Of a stretch of DNA of 64,000 nucleotides, positions 50,740-63,000 are shown piece by piece. Both the position numbers and the translations under genes were made by a program. The notes beneath the pieces were generated by a model that saw only the letters and a program-made list of their open reading frames with translations, was not told where the DNA came from and did not search any database. Every line of letters starts with the position of its first letter. The first letter of the stretch is position 1. This stretch comes from Acipenser ruthenus. Taxonomy: Eukaryota > Chordata > Actinopteri > Acipenseriformes > Acipenseridae. The DNA lies in assembly GCF_902713425.1 (NCBI RefSeq), contig NC_081198.1, forward strand, positions 20,567,188-20,631,187. Direction: 5' to 3'.

Positions 50740-53700
50740 TACTCTTTAATTGAGATTTTACCTTTTTTTACATTTACACCCATTCGTTTTTTCATTCATT
50801 TTACATTTCTTTTAAAGATGACATTCATGCATACAGACATACATTTTGTTTTAAAAAACATTTAAAACACATTTAAAAACACCAAGACAATTGTGCTTAG
50901 TACATGGTTAAAACAGACACAGATTAAAATCAACATGAAAAAAACCTGTGCTGCTTTAAAAGTGACTGGAAAAAAAGAACCATCTATAAAAAACCAGTGC
51001 TTGTGAGGGCCGGGGAGTGCTCTCTAAAAAGGTTCAAAAGTGAACATAAAACTATATTACTAAAACAGGGACAGGGGAAAAGGGACAGTGTGTAAAACAG
51101 TGCGTTAAAATTCTAAAATTTTAAAACACTTAAAATGTAACTTTTAATAGTTAACATTAAAAATCTTTTAGATACATAAAACAAAACAAAACAAAATCAA
51201 ATAAAACATTCAAAGTAAATCAAATAAAAGTCCATAAAACTGAAACAAAAAGACTACATAAAACCAGGGCACCGTTCAAAAACGGTCATGCCAGCTAAAA
51301 AGGGCGGAATGCTGGCATGACAAAATAAATAAAAGGCTTAGCGGTGCCCCGTAGTCCCGCTCCTAGGAGCTAGCGGTTCCAGTTTTTTCCTTTATTCCAT
51401 CTTCTCGTCCTGAAGTCCGGCGATCCTCCACTCCGCGCAGGCCTTGTCCTTCCCGAGGGTCCGGATGTCCAGAATTACAAAGTCCTTGATAAGAGTTTGT
51501 GCCCTTCTGGTCGTGGTGATAGTGTCTAGCTCCTGCTTGTGATAGACACAGACGTTACGGCCTTCCCACAGGATCTGCTTGACAACATTGATGACACGCC
51601 AAACGCACTTAGCTGTGCTGGTAGTGATTCCTCCCGCAGGCCCATAGAGCACAGTCTCAGCGGTCATCTTGGCCGTGTCAGCAAACCTGTTTAGGAAGAC
51701 AGAGACAGAGAGCCAGACACTGCCAGCCACATCACACTCCCAGAAGATATGGGCTGGTGTTTCTCTCTTGCGGCACTTTGCATAGGGGCATGTTTCTACT
51801 TGGGCTAGTCCCCTCCTGAACATGAACGCTCGAGTGGGGAGTGCACTGTGGACGGTGTTCCATGCTATATCCTTCTGGACATTACTGAGGCAGCTGTGAG
51901 ACACATTCTCCCAGATTTTTTGGCTTTGGGTGAGGGAGAAAGTAGCTACTTTTTCAATTTCCTGGGAACCGGCAAGATATTTAGTTACAGCCTTGTATTC
52001 CCAGGAGGACAATTTTGCTTTATCTAAGCCCAATTTATATATAGTGTCCCTTAAGGTTCTATAATACAATGGGGGGTCCCAGGAGTACGGCACGGTGTTA
52101 TCAATAGTGCAGAGGCCCAAGGCCCTGAGACAGGTGGCAAAATAGAAACGATTCATGTAACATACCTTCCTGTCCAGGGCCTGGATGTTCTTGATGGTTT
52201 GCGTGAGCCCCTGCACTCGGGTGAGCTGCACAACGTCCGGGACCCCCTTACCTCCCTTCTTGTCGGCTTTACTCAGGGTGGCTCGCTTTACCCTCTCCAA
52301 CTTGCTGCCCCAGATAAAGCGGTGGATAATGCGGTCCACCACTTTTTTGGTGGTCCTGTCTGGGGGAAAGATTTTTCCTACATAAGAGAGGATGGGGAAC
52401 AGTATAGACTTGGTTATTAATACTCTACCCGTCATTGTTAAGGATTTTGTGCTCCATCCGCCAATCTTTTTACGGACCTGGTTAATGGCCGCCGTCCAGC
52501 TCTGGGCCCCCGAGCCATTGTTCTCGAAAATGAGGCCCAGAATCTTGATTTTGTCCTTTTTGACAGGGTACATGTCCGACAGTTCCCTATCTACCTGCCA
52601 ATTTTTAGACACGTAGACTTCGCTCTTGGACTTATTAATCACTGCCCCGGTCGCCGTGCAGTACTTCTCAAGGATATTACTAATCCGAGGTACCGACGAT
52701 GTGTTGGTGCAAATGAGTGACACATCGTCCATATATGCTGTTGTTTTGACCTGGACCCCGTTGGATCCAGGCAGCTGGAAACCAGTTATATTGGTATCCC
52801 TACGAATTGCCTGCAGGAGGGGTTCGATGCACACGACATATAGCAGTGGGGATAGTGGGCAACCCTGTCTGACCCCTGACTGGATAGATATTTTACCAGT
52901 CAGGTGCCTGTTCACCAAGACTCGGGTACTAATGTTTGTATATATGGTTTTAACCCACTCCCTAAGTCCAGGAGCGAATTTCATCTGGTCCATCACTTTG
53001 TACATATATTCATGGCTTACCCTATCGAACGCCTTCTCCTGGTCAAGGTTGAACAGGCAGAGGGGATGGTTCCGTTCTCTAGAATAAGCCAGAATGTCCC
53101 TTGTTAACATTAAAATATCCGTGATGGACCTCCCTGGGACGCCACAAGCCTGGTCGGGGCCAATGACCAAAGGGAGGTGTACTTGTAGCCGGAGCATCAG
53201 AGCTTTGGCTAGTATCTTGTAATCCACGCAAAGGAGGCTGATTGGGCGCCAATTCCGTAGATCTTTAACTTCCCCTTTCTTATGAAGGAGAGTAATTACA
53301 CTCTCCCGCATAGAAGGGCCCAACCGCTTCTCCCTGTAGACCGCTCTGTAGACCTCCGCTAAATGGACTTTTAGCGTGTCCCAAAAAAGATGGTAATACT
53401 CACCCGGGATGCCATCTGGACCTGGCGTCTTACCGGTGTTCATGGTCTTAACCGCCTGGGTGAGCTCCTCCAGCGTGAGTTCTGGGTCCTTCTCCTCCTC
53501 CTCCTCGTCCCGCACTGAGTCAGGCTCCAACTGGCTCAGGAACCACTCTATCAGGGTGTCATCTGTAGCTTTGATGTTATACAGGTCCCTATAGAAGTTC
53601 TCTACCACTTTTTTCACTCCCTCACTATCCTCTACTATCCTCCCCCTGCTGTCGAGCATGGAGGACATCAAGTGCCGCTTCTCCCTCGTTTTCTGGAAGA

Positions 53701-54768
53701 AGAAGCGAGTACACTTTTCGTCTTCCTCCATTTTTTGCACTTTTGCATTGTGCATGACCTTTCGTTGTTTCTCCCTACAAAGCACTGAAAGATCTAGCTT
53801 GGTCTGGGCTATCTCGTCACTTACAGGGAACCCCCGAAGCTGAAGCAGGCTCAGACGCTGGAGGGCAGCATTCAGGTGTTTATATTTGGCCCTCCTTTCT
53901 TTTGCTTTCCTCTTGCCTGCTGCTATGAAATAACCCTTAGTTCTGATTTTGACCATCTCCCACCACTCTATAGGGGAGTTGAATAGGTCACGCAAAGTGG
54001 TCCACTCAACAAGCCTGCTCTTATAGGCTGCAGCTATGGAGGGGTCATCGAGTAAGGAGGTGTTTAATTTCCAGACCCCTGACCCCATCTGGGAGGTCTG
54101 AGGGACCTGCAATGTTACCTGCAGGAGCCTATGGTCAGAGAAGAAGACTGCCTGGGTGTCTACTGCCGTCTTCGTAAGGGAGCTGGTATGCAGGACGAGA
54201 TCTATACGGGAGAAGGAGGTCCCAGATGAGCTCACCCAGGTAAAGGGAGGCACCAGGTCCTTACCTGCATCACACAGGGAGAAATCAGATATTACGGAGG
54301 ACAAAACTCTACTAGAGCGTTCGTTGCGTGGCCTGCTCCGGTCTACGTCCCTCAGAGCACAATTGAAGTCACCTGACACGATGACGGGTACGTTCCCCAG
54401 CAGGAGTGGACGCAGCTGTGGAAAAAATTGAACTCTTTCGTTTTGGTTAGTGGGTGCGTAGACATTGACCAGTCTGAGGGGAGTGTTGTTGTATGTCACA
54501 TCCACGCTCAGAATTCTACCAGGTTCTACCTCCCTGCTGCTGCGGGAGGTAATAAATGGGTTTTTAAACAGGATACCTACTCCGTCGGCTCTGGCTATGT
54601 TGGAGCCCGACCAGAAGGAGTCCCCCAGGGTCCAACTCTCCTTCAGGTAACTATAATCAGGGCTCGACGAAATACCACACTCCTGCAGAAAGATGAGATC
54701 TGCTTTCAAGTTAGCTAGATAGTTTAGTACATCAAATCTTTTTTGTGTCTCCCTGATGCTCCTGACAT
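50740..54768 (-). mobile_element. K3e: K3 LINE truncated near the start of ORF2, 4.0 kb
   Basis: Contains the 3' UTR (50740-51391) and nearly all of ORF2. The LINE side ends in the VNVRSI motif of the APE domain and joins U2 at position 65-66; a single shared T makes the exact base ambiguous. Confidence 0.9.
51392..54767 (-). pseudogene. K3e ORF2: lacks about the first 22 residues, otherwise open
   Basis: Open from the junction to the natural stop; 1105 codons lie from the TTG at 54709. APE motifs LQECG, GDFN, SRIDLVLH and FFSDH and the YMDD reverse transcriptase are all present. Lacking the native start and N-terminal beta strand, it is unlikely to work. It keeps the consensus Arg in SRID and Gly in CTATGAV, where K3f differs. 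Confidence 0.9.
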
Positions 54769-54833
54769 ATCAGATATTAAACTGATAAGAACAGATACTA
54801 CACTTGATCTTAGCCAAAAGGCCGAGAAGCGAT
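54769..54833 (-). pseudogene. RNU2: U2-13: 5' part of U2 (positions 1-65)
   Basis: 65 nt, consensus; start at 54833. Confidence 0.9.
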
Positions 54834-55414
54834 GGCGACTTGGCCCTTGCCCGGGGCCCCCCAGCCTGGACGGCACAGGGGGATTCAAAGGTGGGTGCAA
54901 AATTCCAAGCACAAGCAGACCCCCAAAAAACGGGCTGCTGCTTCCAGAGGGGAAATGTGCAATTTAAGCAGGAGAAAACAAAACAAAGCAAAAACACACA
55001 CATAACACCAAAAACAAAACATAAACTGGCGGAGTGCATCTTACAAATAGTCATGCCAAGCTGCTATGCTGTGCAAGGTGCCTTGGGTAACTACAACTGT
55101 GCCTCGCTGGCTGGCTGGCTTGCTAAGAAGGTCCTGGCATAGGGACATGTTCCACCACACTTGTCTGGTTATCTGCATGCTCCCAGGAAACAAACTGCTG
55201 CTGTCTACATCATCACCACATGTGAATAAAAGAAAGAAAGAAAGCAAGAAAGAAAGAGAAAGAAAGAGAGAAAGAAAGAAAGAGAGAAAGAAAAAAAAAA
55301 GAAGTAAAACGGCGGGAAAACTTGCATCAACACTAGCACTCTCCCTCCAGCAGGGGTAGACAAAATGCTCACAGGAGAGATCCAGATCTGACTTTGACCA
55401 ACGTTAGAGAAAGG
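54834..55414 (-). promoter_or_regulatory. U2 intergenic spacer 13
   Basis: 581 bp: PSE 54886-54900, purine tract at about 55228-55305, 3' box 55387-55402. Confidence 0.75.
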
Positions 55415-55548
55415 TGTGCACCGTTCCCGGAGGTACTGCAATACCGGGCCGATGCGTGGAGTGGACGGAGCAAGCCCCTGTTCCATCTCCCGATTCCAAA
55501 AATCAATTTAATATATGGTCCCCTGATAGGGGACGTATCAGATATTAA
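55415..55548 (-). pseudogene. RNU2: U2-14: 3' part of U2 (positions 54-187)
   Basis: 134 nt, consensus. Its 5' piece is beyond the right edge. Confidence 0.9.
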
Positions 55549-56183
55549 TACTCTTTTATTGAGATTTTACATTTTTTACATTTACACCCATTCGTTTTTT
55601 CATTCATTTTACATTTCTTTTAAAGATGACATTCATGCATACAGACATACTTTTTGTTTTAAAAGCATTTAAAACACATTTAAAAACACCAAGACAATTG
55701 TGCTTTGTACATGGTTAAAACAGACACAGATTAAAATCAACATGAAAAAAACCTGTGCTGTTTTAAAAGTGACTGGAAAAAAAGAACCATCTATAAAAAA
55801 CCAGTGCTTGTGAGGGCCGGGGAGTGCTCTCTAAAAAAGTGAACATAAACCTAGATCTAAAACAGGGACAGGGGAAAAGGGACAGTGTATAAACAGTGAG
55901 TTAAAATTCTAAAATTTTAAAACACTTAAAATGTAACTTTTAATAGTTTACATTAAAAATCTTAAAGATACATAAAACAAAACAAAACAAAATCAAATAA
56001 AACATTCAAATTAAATCAAAGGTCCATAAAACTGAAACAAAAAGACTACATAAAACCAGGGCACCTTTGAAAAACGGTCATGCAAGCTAAAAAGGGCGGA
56101 ATGCTGGCATGACAAAATAAATAAAAGGCTTAGCGGTGCCCCGTAGTCCCGCTCCTAGGAGCTAGCGGTTCCAGTTTTTTCCT

Positions 56184-59100
56184 TTATTCCATCTTCACGT
56201 CCTGAAGTCCGGCGATCCTCCACTCCGCGCAGGCCTTGTCCTTCCCGAGGGTCCGGATGTCCAGAATTACAAAGTCCTTGATAAGAGTTTGTGCCCTTCT
56301 GGTCGTGGTGATAGTGTCTAGCTCCTGCTTGTGATAGACACAGACGTTACGGCCTTCCCACAGGATCTGCTTGACAACATTGATGACACGCCAAACGCAC
56401 TTAGCTGTGCTGGTAGTGATTCCTCCCGCAGGCCCATAGAGCACAGTCTCAGCGGTCATCTTGGCCGTGTCAGCAAACCTGTTTAGGAAGACAGAGACAG
56501 AGAGCCAGACACTGCCAGCCACATCACACTCCCAGAAGATATGGGCTGGTGTTTCTCTCTTGCGGCACTTTGCATAGGGGCATGTTTCTACTTGGGCTAG
56601 TCCCCTCCTGAACATGAACGCTCGAGTGGGGAGTGCACTGTGGACGGTGTTCCATGCTATATCCTTCTGGACATTACTGAGGCAGCTGTGAGACACATTC
56701 TCCCAGATTTTTTGGCTTTGGGTGAGGGAGAAAGTAGCTACTTTTTCAATTTCCTGGGAACCGGCAAGATATTTAGTTACAGCCTTGTATTCCCAGGAGG
56801 CCAATTTTGCTTTATCTAAGCCCAATTTATATATAGTGTCCCTTAAGGTTCTATAATACAATGGGGGGTCCCAGGAGTACGGCACGGTGTTATCAATAGT
56901 GCAGAGGCCCAAGGCCCTGAGACAGGTGGCAAAATAGAAACGATTCATGTAACATACCTTCCTGTCCAGGGCCTGGATGTTCTTGATAGTTTGCGTGAGC
57001 CCCTGCACTCGGGTGAGCTGCACAACGTCCGGGACCCCCTTACCTCCCTTCTTGTCGGCTTTACTCAGGGTGGCTCGCTTTACCCTCTCCATCTTGCTGC
57101 CCCAGATAAAGCGGTGGATAATGCGGTCCACCACTTTTTTGGTGGTCCTGTCTGGGGGAAAGATTTTTCCTACATAAGAGAGGATGGGGAACAGTATAGA
57201 CTTGGTTATTAATACTCTACCCGTCATTGTTAAGGATCTTGTGCTCCATCCGCCAATCTTTTTACGGACCTGGTTAATGGCCGCCGTCCAGCTCTGGGCC
57301 CCCGAGCTATTGTTCTCGAAAATGAGGCCCAGAATCTTGATTTTGTCCTTTTTGACAGGGTACATGTCCGACAGTTCCCTATCTACCTGCCAATTTTTAG
57401 ACACGTAGACTTCGCTCTTGGACTTATTAATCACTGCCCAGGTCGCCGTGCAGTACTTCTCAAGGATATTACTAATCCGAGGTACCGACGATGTGTTGGT
57501 GCAAATGAGTGACACATCGTCCATATATGCTGTTGTTTTGACCTGGACCCCGTTGGATCCAGGCAGCTGGAAACCAGTTATATTGGTATCCCTACGAATT
57601 GCCTGCAGGAGGGGTTCAATGCACACGACATATAGCAGTGGGGATAGTGGGCAACCCTGTCTGACCCCTGACTGGATAGATATTTTACCAGTCAGGTGCC
57701 TGTTCACCAAGACTCGGGTACTAATGTTTGTATAGATGGTTTTAACCCACTCCCTAAGTCCAGGAGCGAATTTCATCTGGTCCATCACTTTGTACATATA
57801 TTCATGGCTTACCCTATCGAACGCCTTCTCCTGGTCAAGGTTGAACAGGCCGAGGGGATGGTTCCGTTCTCTAGAATAAGCCAGAATGTCCCTTGTTAAC
57901 ATTAAAATATCCGTGATGGACCTCCCTGGGACGCCACAAGCCTGGTCGGGGCCAATGACCAAAGGGAGGTGTACTTGTAGCCGGAGCATCAGAGCTTTGG
58001 CTAGTATCTTGTAATCCACGCAAAGGAGGCTGATTGGGCGCCAATTCCGTAGATCTTTAACTTCCCCTTTCTTATGAAGGAGAGTAATTACACTCTCCCG
58101 CATAGAAGGGCCCAACCGCTTCTCCCTGTAGACCGCTCTGTAGACCTCCGCTAAATGGACTTTTAGTGTGTCCCAAAAAAGATGATAATACTCACCCGGG
58201 ATGCCATCTGGACCTGGCGTCTTACCGGTGTTCATGGTCTTAACCGCCTGGGTGAGCTCCTCCAGCGTGAGTTCTGGGTCCTTCTCCTCCTCCTCGTCGT
58301 CCCGCACTGAGTCAGGCTCCAACTGGCTCAGGAACCACTCTATCAGGGTGTCATCTGTAGCTTTGATGTTATACAGGTCCCTATAGAAGTTCTCTACCAC
58401 TTTCTTCACTCCCTCACTATCCTCTACTATCCTCCCCCTGCTGTCGAGCATGGAGGACATCAAGTGCCGCTTCTCCCTCGTTTTCTGGAAGAAGAAGCGA
58501 GTACACTTTTCGTCTTCCTCCTTTTTTTGCACTTTTGCATTGTGCATGACCTTTCGTTGTTCCTCCCTACAAAGCACTGAAAGATCTAGCTTGGTCTGGG
58601 CTATCTCGTCGCTTACAGGGAACCCCCGAAGCTGAAGCAGGCTCAGACGCTGGAGGGCAGCATTCAGGTGTTTATATTTGGCCCTCCTTTCTTTTGCTTT
58701 CCTCTTGCCTGCTGCTATGAAATAACCCTTAGTTCTGATTTTGACCATCTCCCACCACTCTATAGGGGAGTTGAATAGGTCACGCAAAGTGGTCCACTCA
58801 ACAAGCCTGCTCTTATAGGCTGCAGCTATGGAGGGGTCATCGAGTAAGGAGGTGTTTAATTTCCAAACCCCTGACCCCATCTGGGAGGTCTGAGGGACCT
58901 GCAATGTTACCTGCAGGAGCCTATGGTCAGAGAAGAAGACGGCCTGGGTGTCTACTTCCGTCTTCGTAAGGGAGCTGGTATGCAGGACGAGATCTATATG
59001 GGAGAAGGAGGTCCCAGATGAGCTCACCCAGGTAAAGGGAGGCACCAGGTCCTTACCTGCATCACACAGGGAGAAATCAGATATTACGGAGGACAAAACT

Positions 59101-59627
59101 CTACTAGAGCGGTCGTTGCGTGGCCTGCTCCGGTCTACGTCCCTCAGAGCACAATTGAAGTCACCTGACACGATGACGGGTACGTTCCCCAGCAGGAGTG
59201 GACGCAGCTGTGGAAAAAATTGAACTCTTTCGTTTTGGTTAGTGGGTGCGTAGACATTGACCAGTCTGAGGGGAGTGTTGTTGTATGTCACATCCACGCT
59301 CAGAATTCTACCAGGTTCTACCTCCCTGCTGCTGCGGGAGGTAATAAATGGGATTTTAAACAGGATACCTACTCCGTCGGCTCTGGCTATGTTGGAGCCC
59401 GACCAGAAGGAGTCCCCCAGGGTCCAACTCTCCTTCAGGTCCCTATAATCAGGGCTCGACGAAATACCACACTCCTGCAGAAAGATGAGATCTGCTTTCA
59501 AGTTAGCTAGATAGTTTAGTACATCAAATCTTTTTTGTGTCTCCCTGATGCTCCTGACATTAACAGACACACATATCAGGGCCATCAGGGTAGCTAACAA
59601 GAAAAGGAGTCGCTGCGTCCACCCCAT
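56184..59627 (-). CDS. K3f ORF2: intact 1147-residue endonuclease-reverse transcriptase
   Basis: Complete frame from the ATG at 59627. Domains: APE at about 18-245, with VNVRSI (22-27), QECG (51-54), GDFN (155-158) and SDH (233-235); linker; reverse transcriptase at about 465-760, with GKTPGPDGIP (468-477), motif A LDQEKAFD (597-604), GVRQGCPLSP (654-663) and YMDD (701-704); C-terminal CCHC finger C1016, C1021, H1029, C1034. Two residues differ from the other copies at conserved places: His210 where they have Arg in the SRID motif, and Trp730 where they have Gly. So the protein is full-length, but activity is uncertain. In this clade it would nick U2 DNA and prime reverse transcription there. 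Confidence 0.95.
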   Translation of the reverse strand: MGWTQRLLFLLATLMALICVSVNVRSIRETQKRFDVLNYLANLKADLIFLQECGISSSPDYRDLKESWTLGDSFWSGSNIARADGVGILFKIPFITSRSSREVEPGRILSVDVTYNNTPLRLVNVYAPTNQNERVQFFPQLRPLLLGNVPVIVSGDFNCALRDVDRSRPRNDRSSRVLSSVISDFSLCDAGKDLVPPFTWVSSSGTSFSHIDLVLHTSSLTKTEVDTQAVFFSDHRLLQVTLQVPQTSQMGSGVWKLNTSLLDDPSIAAAYKSRLVEWTTLRDLFNSPIEWWEMVKIRTKGYFIAAGKRKAKERRAKYKHLNAALQRLSLLQLRGFPVSDEIAQTKLDLSVLCREEQRKVMHNAKVQKKEEDEKCTRFFFQKTREKRHLMSSMLDSRGRIVEDSEGVKKVVENFYRDLYNIKATDDTLIEWFLSQLEPDSVRDDEEEEKDPELTLEELTQAVKTMNTGKTPGPDGIPGEYYHLFWDTLKVHLAEVYRAVYREKRLGPSMRESVITLLHKKGEVKDLRNWRPISLLCVDYKILAKALMLRLQVHLPLVIGPDQACGVPGRSITDILMLTRDILAYSRERNHPLGLFNLDQEKAFDRVSHEYMYKVMDQMKFAPGLREWVKTIYTNISTRVLVNRHLTGKISIQSGVRQGCPLSPLLYVVCIEPLLQAIRRDTNITGFQLPGSNGVQVKTTAYMDDVSLICTNTSSVPRISNILEKYCTATWAVINKSKSEVYVSKNWQVDRELSDMYPVKKDKIKILGLIFENNSSGAQSWTAAINQVRKKIGGWSTRSLTMTGRVLITKSILFPILSYVGKIFPPDRTTKKVVDRIIHRFIWGSKMERVKRATLSKADKKGGKGVPDVVQLTRVQGLTQTIKNIQALDRKVCYMNRFYFATCLRALGLCTIDNTVPYSWDPPLYYRTLRDTIYKLGLDKAKLASWEYKAVTKYLAGSQEIEKVATFSLTQSQKIWENVSHSCLSNVQKDIAWNTVHSALPTRAFMFRRGLAQVETCPYAKCRKRETPAHIFWECDVAGSVWLSVSVFLNRFADTAKMTAETVLYGPAGGITTSTAKCVWRVINVVKQILWEGRNVCVYHKQELDTITTTRRAQTLIKDFVILDIRTLGKDKACAEWRIAGLQDVKME

Positions 59628-59799
59628 AGCGACTATGATTGGGAGGTCGGGACACTCTTCCTACTCTTAGCTCTACGCTTGCTTCGAGGGGGCTTGGGCT
59701 TATTTGCAACTCCCATCACCCCTGAGAAGGTACTCACTGCTGCCTCGTCCAAGAAGGCACCGTCTTTGTATGCACAGTACGTGGAGTTGTTTGGGCTAT

Positions 59800-60048
59800 T
59801 CAACTCCCCACAAGGTAAGTCTGGTGGAACTTGCTCAGGGCCCCTCGGAACGTGTGGGTCAGCTTTGTCCTGGGGGGGGTTATGACAGACAGCATTCTTT
59901 GGCTGTTACCGTCTGTTGAATTGGAGCTGTTAGCAGACTTCTGGCTTACCGCGTCCAGGGGTATTCCCATGTCCTCCAGTGCTGTATCTAGGAGGACCTC
60001 TAGGGGGCCCCTGGTTTTGCCCATACAAGGGAGGGGGTCAAGGATGCT
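59800..60048 (-). pseudogene. K3f ORF1, 3' part, separated by the L2 insertion
   Basis: Matches the C-terminal ~60 residues of K3b ORF1 (GKTRGPLEVLLDTALEDMG...), then passes a run of eight C (plus-strand G 59872-59879) and ends in another frame at 59800. K3b has ten C here. A nine-C tract would keep the frame open to 59633, close to the ORF2 ATG. Confidence 0.85.
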
Positions 60049-63000
60049 ATTGTCTCCAGAGCAGTTAGCAGCTAGTTCCCTTGCTAAGTGAAGGGAGTTA
60101 TTTAAGAGTGGGCATCTGGTAATTAGTTCAGTCTACAGGGAACCAGGGAGAGAGGCAGATAGATAAGTTCCTGCTTTTTGTAATTGTAACTACTACATTT
60201 GGTGACATTGTAAGGTGGTGTTTGAATTGGCTGAGTTTGTGTGTGATTAGTACCAGGTGAGTGGCTAAATTGATTAGCAGTTGATTTTGCTATTTGATTG
60301 GTTTCCACACAGTTTAGTTGGTTCTTTTGCCAAGCAGGGGTAACAACATTTATTCAAGCAGCTTTTTTTAGCGCCAGCACGAAGCGCCAGCCAACCGAAG
60401 AGCCTCAACAAAAGAGCCGGGAGTCTAGCTGTGGGAGTCCAGCGAGGGGAGGCCTGCGCTGAGACGCTGTTCGACTAGATCCGAACCTAACAGCGCTCTG
60501 GAAGAAGCCATCTACTAGTCAGGTCTGTATCCTCCACCCCACTGCTCCTACTGTGTCTTTTGTCTTGCTTGTCCTGCTATGACTGTCTCTCACATCCCTG
60601 TTCTGTCCTCCCGTCCTCGTCCTCTGCCCTCCCTCCGCTGTTGCTCCTCCAACCCCTCTAACCTCATTTCTCTGCCTCTCCCCCCCTCCCGCACACTCTC
60701 TGGTGCACTCTGGAACTGTCACTCTTCTGCTAACAAAGCTGATTTCATCTCTGCCTTTGCCTCCCACCTCTCGCTCGATTTCCTTGCTCTCACTGAAACC
60801 TGGCTGTCCCCTGATAACACTGTTACTCCTGCTGCCCTGTCCTCTCTCTACGTCCTGTCCCATACCCCGCGTCTCACCGGACGGGGAGGTGGGACGGGTC
60901 TTCTCCTCTCTCCCTCCTTACTCTTTTCTGTCCCCTCCGATCTCACCTCCCTCTCTGTCACTACCTTTGAATTTCATGCAGTCCAACTAACCTCTCCCTG
61001 TCAACTCCTGCTCATTGTTCTGTACCGCCCCCCTGGGCCTCTCACTCACTTTCTGGATGAACTCGACTATCTACTCTCCTCCCTCCCCTCTCTGTCTACC
61101 CCGACTGTCCTGTTGGGTGACTTCAACATCCATCTCTCCAACCCCAGCCACTCTGCTGGATTCCTCCCTCTCCTTCACTCCTTCGACTTCTGTCTCTCTC
61201 CGTCCCCTCCTACCCACAAAGCTGGCCGTCAACTGGACCTCACCTTCTCCAGGGCCTGCTGCCCCTCCAACCTCTCTGTCACCCCCCTGGACCTCTCTGA
61301 TCACTATTTCATCTCTTTTTCTCTGTCTCTCCCCCCTCTCCCTGCTCCTCCTACCCCCACTGTCACCTCTCGCCGTAACCTCCGCTCTCTCTCCCCCTCT
61401 GTCCTTGCCTCCACTGCTCTCTCTCACCTCCCTCCTATCGACTCCTTTTCACAACTCTCCATAGACTCTGCTACCTCCACCCTCTTCTCCTCACTCACCT
61501 CCTCCCTCGACTCCCTCTGTCCCCTCACCTCCCGACCTGCTCGCCCCTCCCCTCCCCATCCCTGGCTCTCCTCTGTGCTCCGCTCGGCAAGAATCACACT
61601 GCGATCTGCTGAAAAGAAATGGAAGAGAACCAAACTCCCTGCTGCTCTAGAACTTTACCGCACTCTTCTCTCCTCCTTCTCCTCTACTCTCTCCTCTGCT
61701 AAATGTGCTTATTTCCAATCTGTAATCCAAGCCTCCACTAACAACCCACGTAAACTATTCTCTACCTTCTCCTCCCTCCTAAACCCTCCCCCCTCCTCCT
61801 CCCTCCTCTATCTCCCCTGATGACTTTGCCTCCTTCTTCTCTTCTAAAATCTCAGATATCCGTAAACTCTTTAACACCTCTCCCTCCCCCGCACCCCCTC
61901 CTGCTCCAACCCCTACACCCACTACATCCCCTACTAACTCGCCCTCCCTCTCCACCTTCTTGCCCCTCTCAGACTCTGACCTCTCCTCCCTGCTCCAGGG
62001 TCACAAACCCACCACGTGTGCCTTGGACCCCCTCCCCACTCACCTCTTTCAAGCTGCTGCTCCTGCTCTACTCCCCTTCATCTCCTCCCTCCTCAACACC
62101 TCTCTACTTTCTGGCATCTTCCCCTCTGCCTTCAAAAAAGCCTCTATCACTCCCCTCCTCAAAAAACCTACCCTCGACCCCACCTCCCTCCAGAGCTACC
62201 GTCCTGTCTCCCTCCTACCCTTCCTCTCCAAAACCCTCGAGCGGACTGTACACCGCCAGCTCTCTGCTTTCCTGTCCAACCACTCTCTGCTTGACCTTCT
62301 CCAATCTGGCTTCCGCTCTGCTCACTCCACTGAAACCGCCCTTCTGTCTGTCACCAACTCACTTAAATGTGCCCGAGCTGCCTCTCTCTCCTCTGTCCTA
62401 ATTCTCCTCGACCTCTCTGCTGCCTTTGACACTGTTGATCACTCTATTCTACTATCATCTCTTGCTGACCTGGGGATCTCTGGCACTGCTCTGGCCTGGT
62501 TCTCCTCCTACCTCTCCAACCGCACTTACCAGGTAACCTGGCGTGGAGCAACCTCCACACCTCACCCTCTCTTAACTGGAGTCCCCCAAGGGTCAGTCTT
62601 GGGTCCTCTCCTGTTCTCTCTCTACACCCGCTCCCTGGGCCCCCTCATCGCATCCTATGGTTTCTCATACCATTTCTATGCTGATGATGCTCAGATTTTC
62701 CTCTCCTTCCCCAACTCTGACTCCACCATCTCCTCCCGTATCTCTACCTGTCTGTCTGCTATTTCCTCCTGGATGCACTCGCATCACCTCAAACTCAACC
62801 TCTCTAAATCTGACCTCCTTTTCTTTCCCTCCTCCTCCCCCTCCTCTGATCTCTCTATCTCTGTTCCTCTGGAATCTACCACACTCTCTCCCTCTTCCTC
62901 AGCTAAGAACCTTGGAGTCACCCTGGACCCCTGCCTCTCTTATTCCCAGCACATCTCCACTCTGGCACGCACTTGCAGATTCTTCCTGAGCAACATCCGA

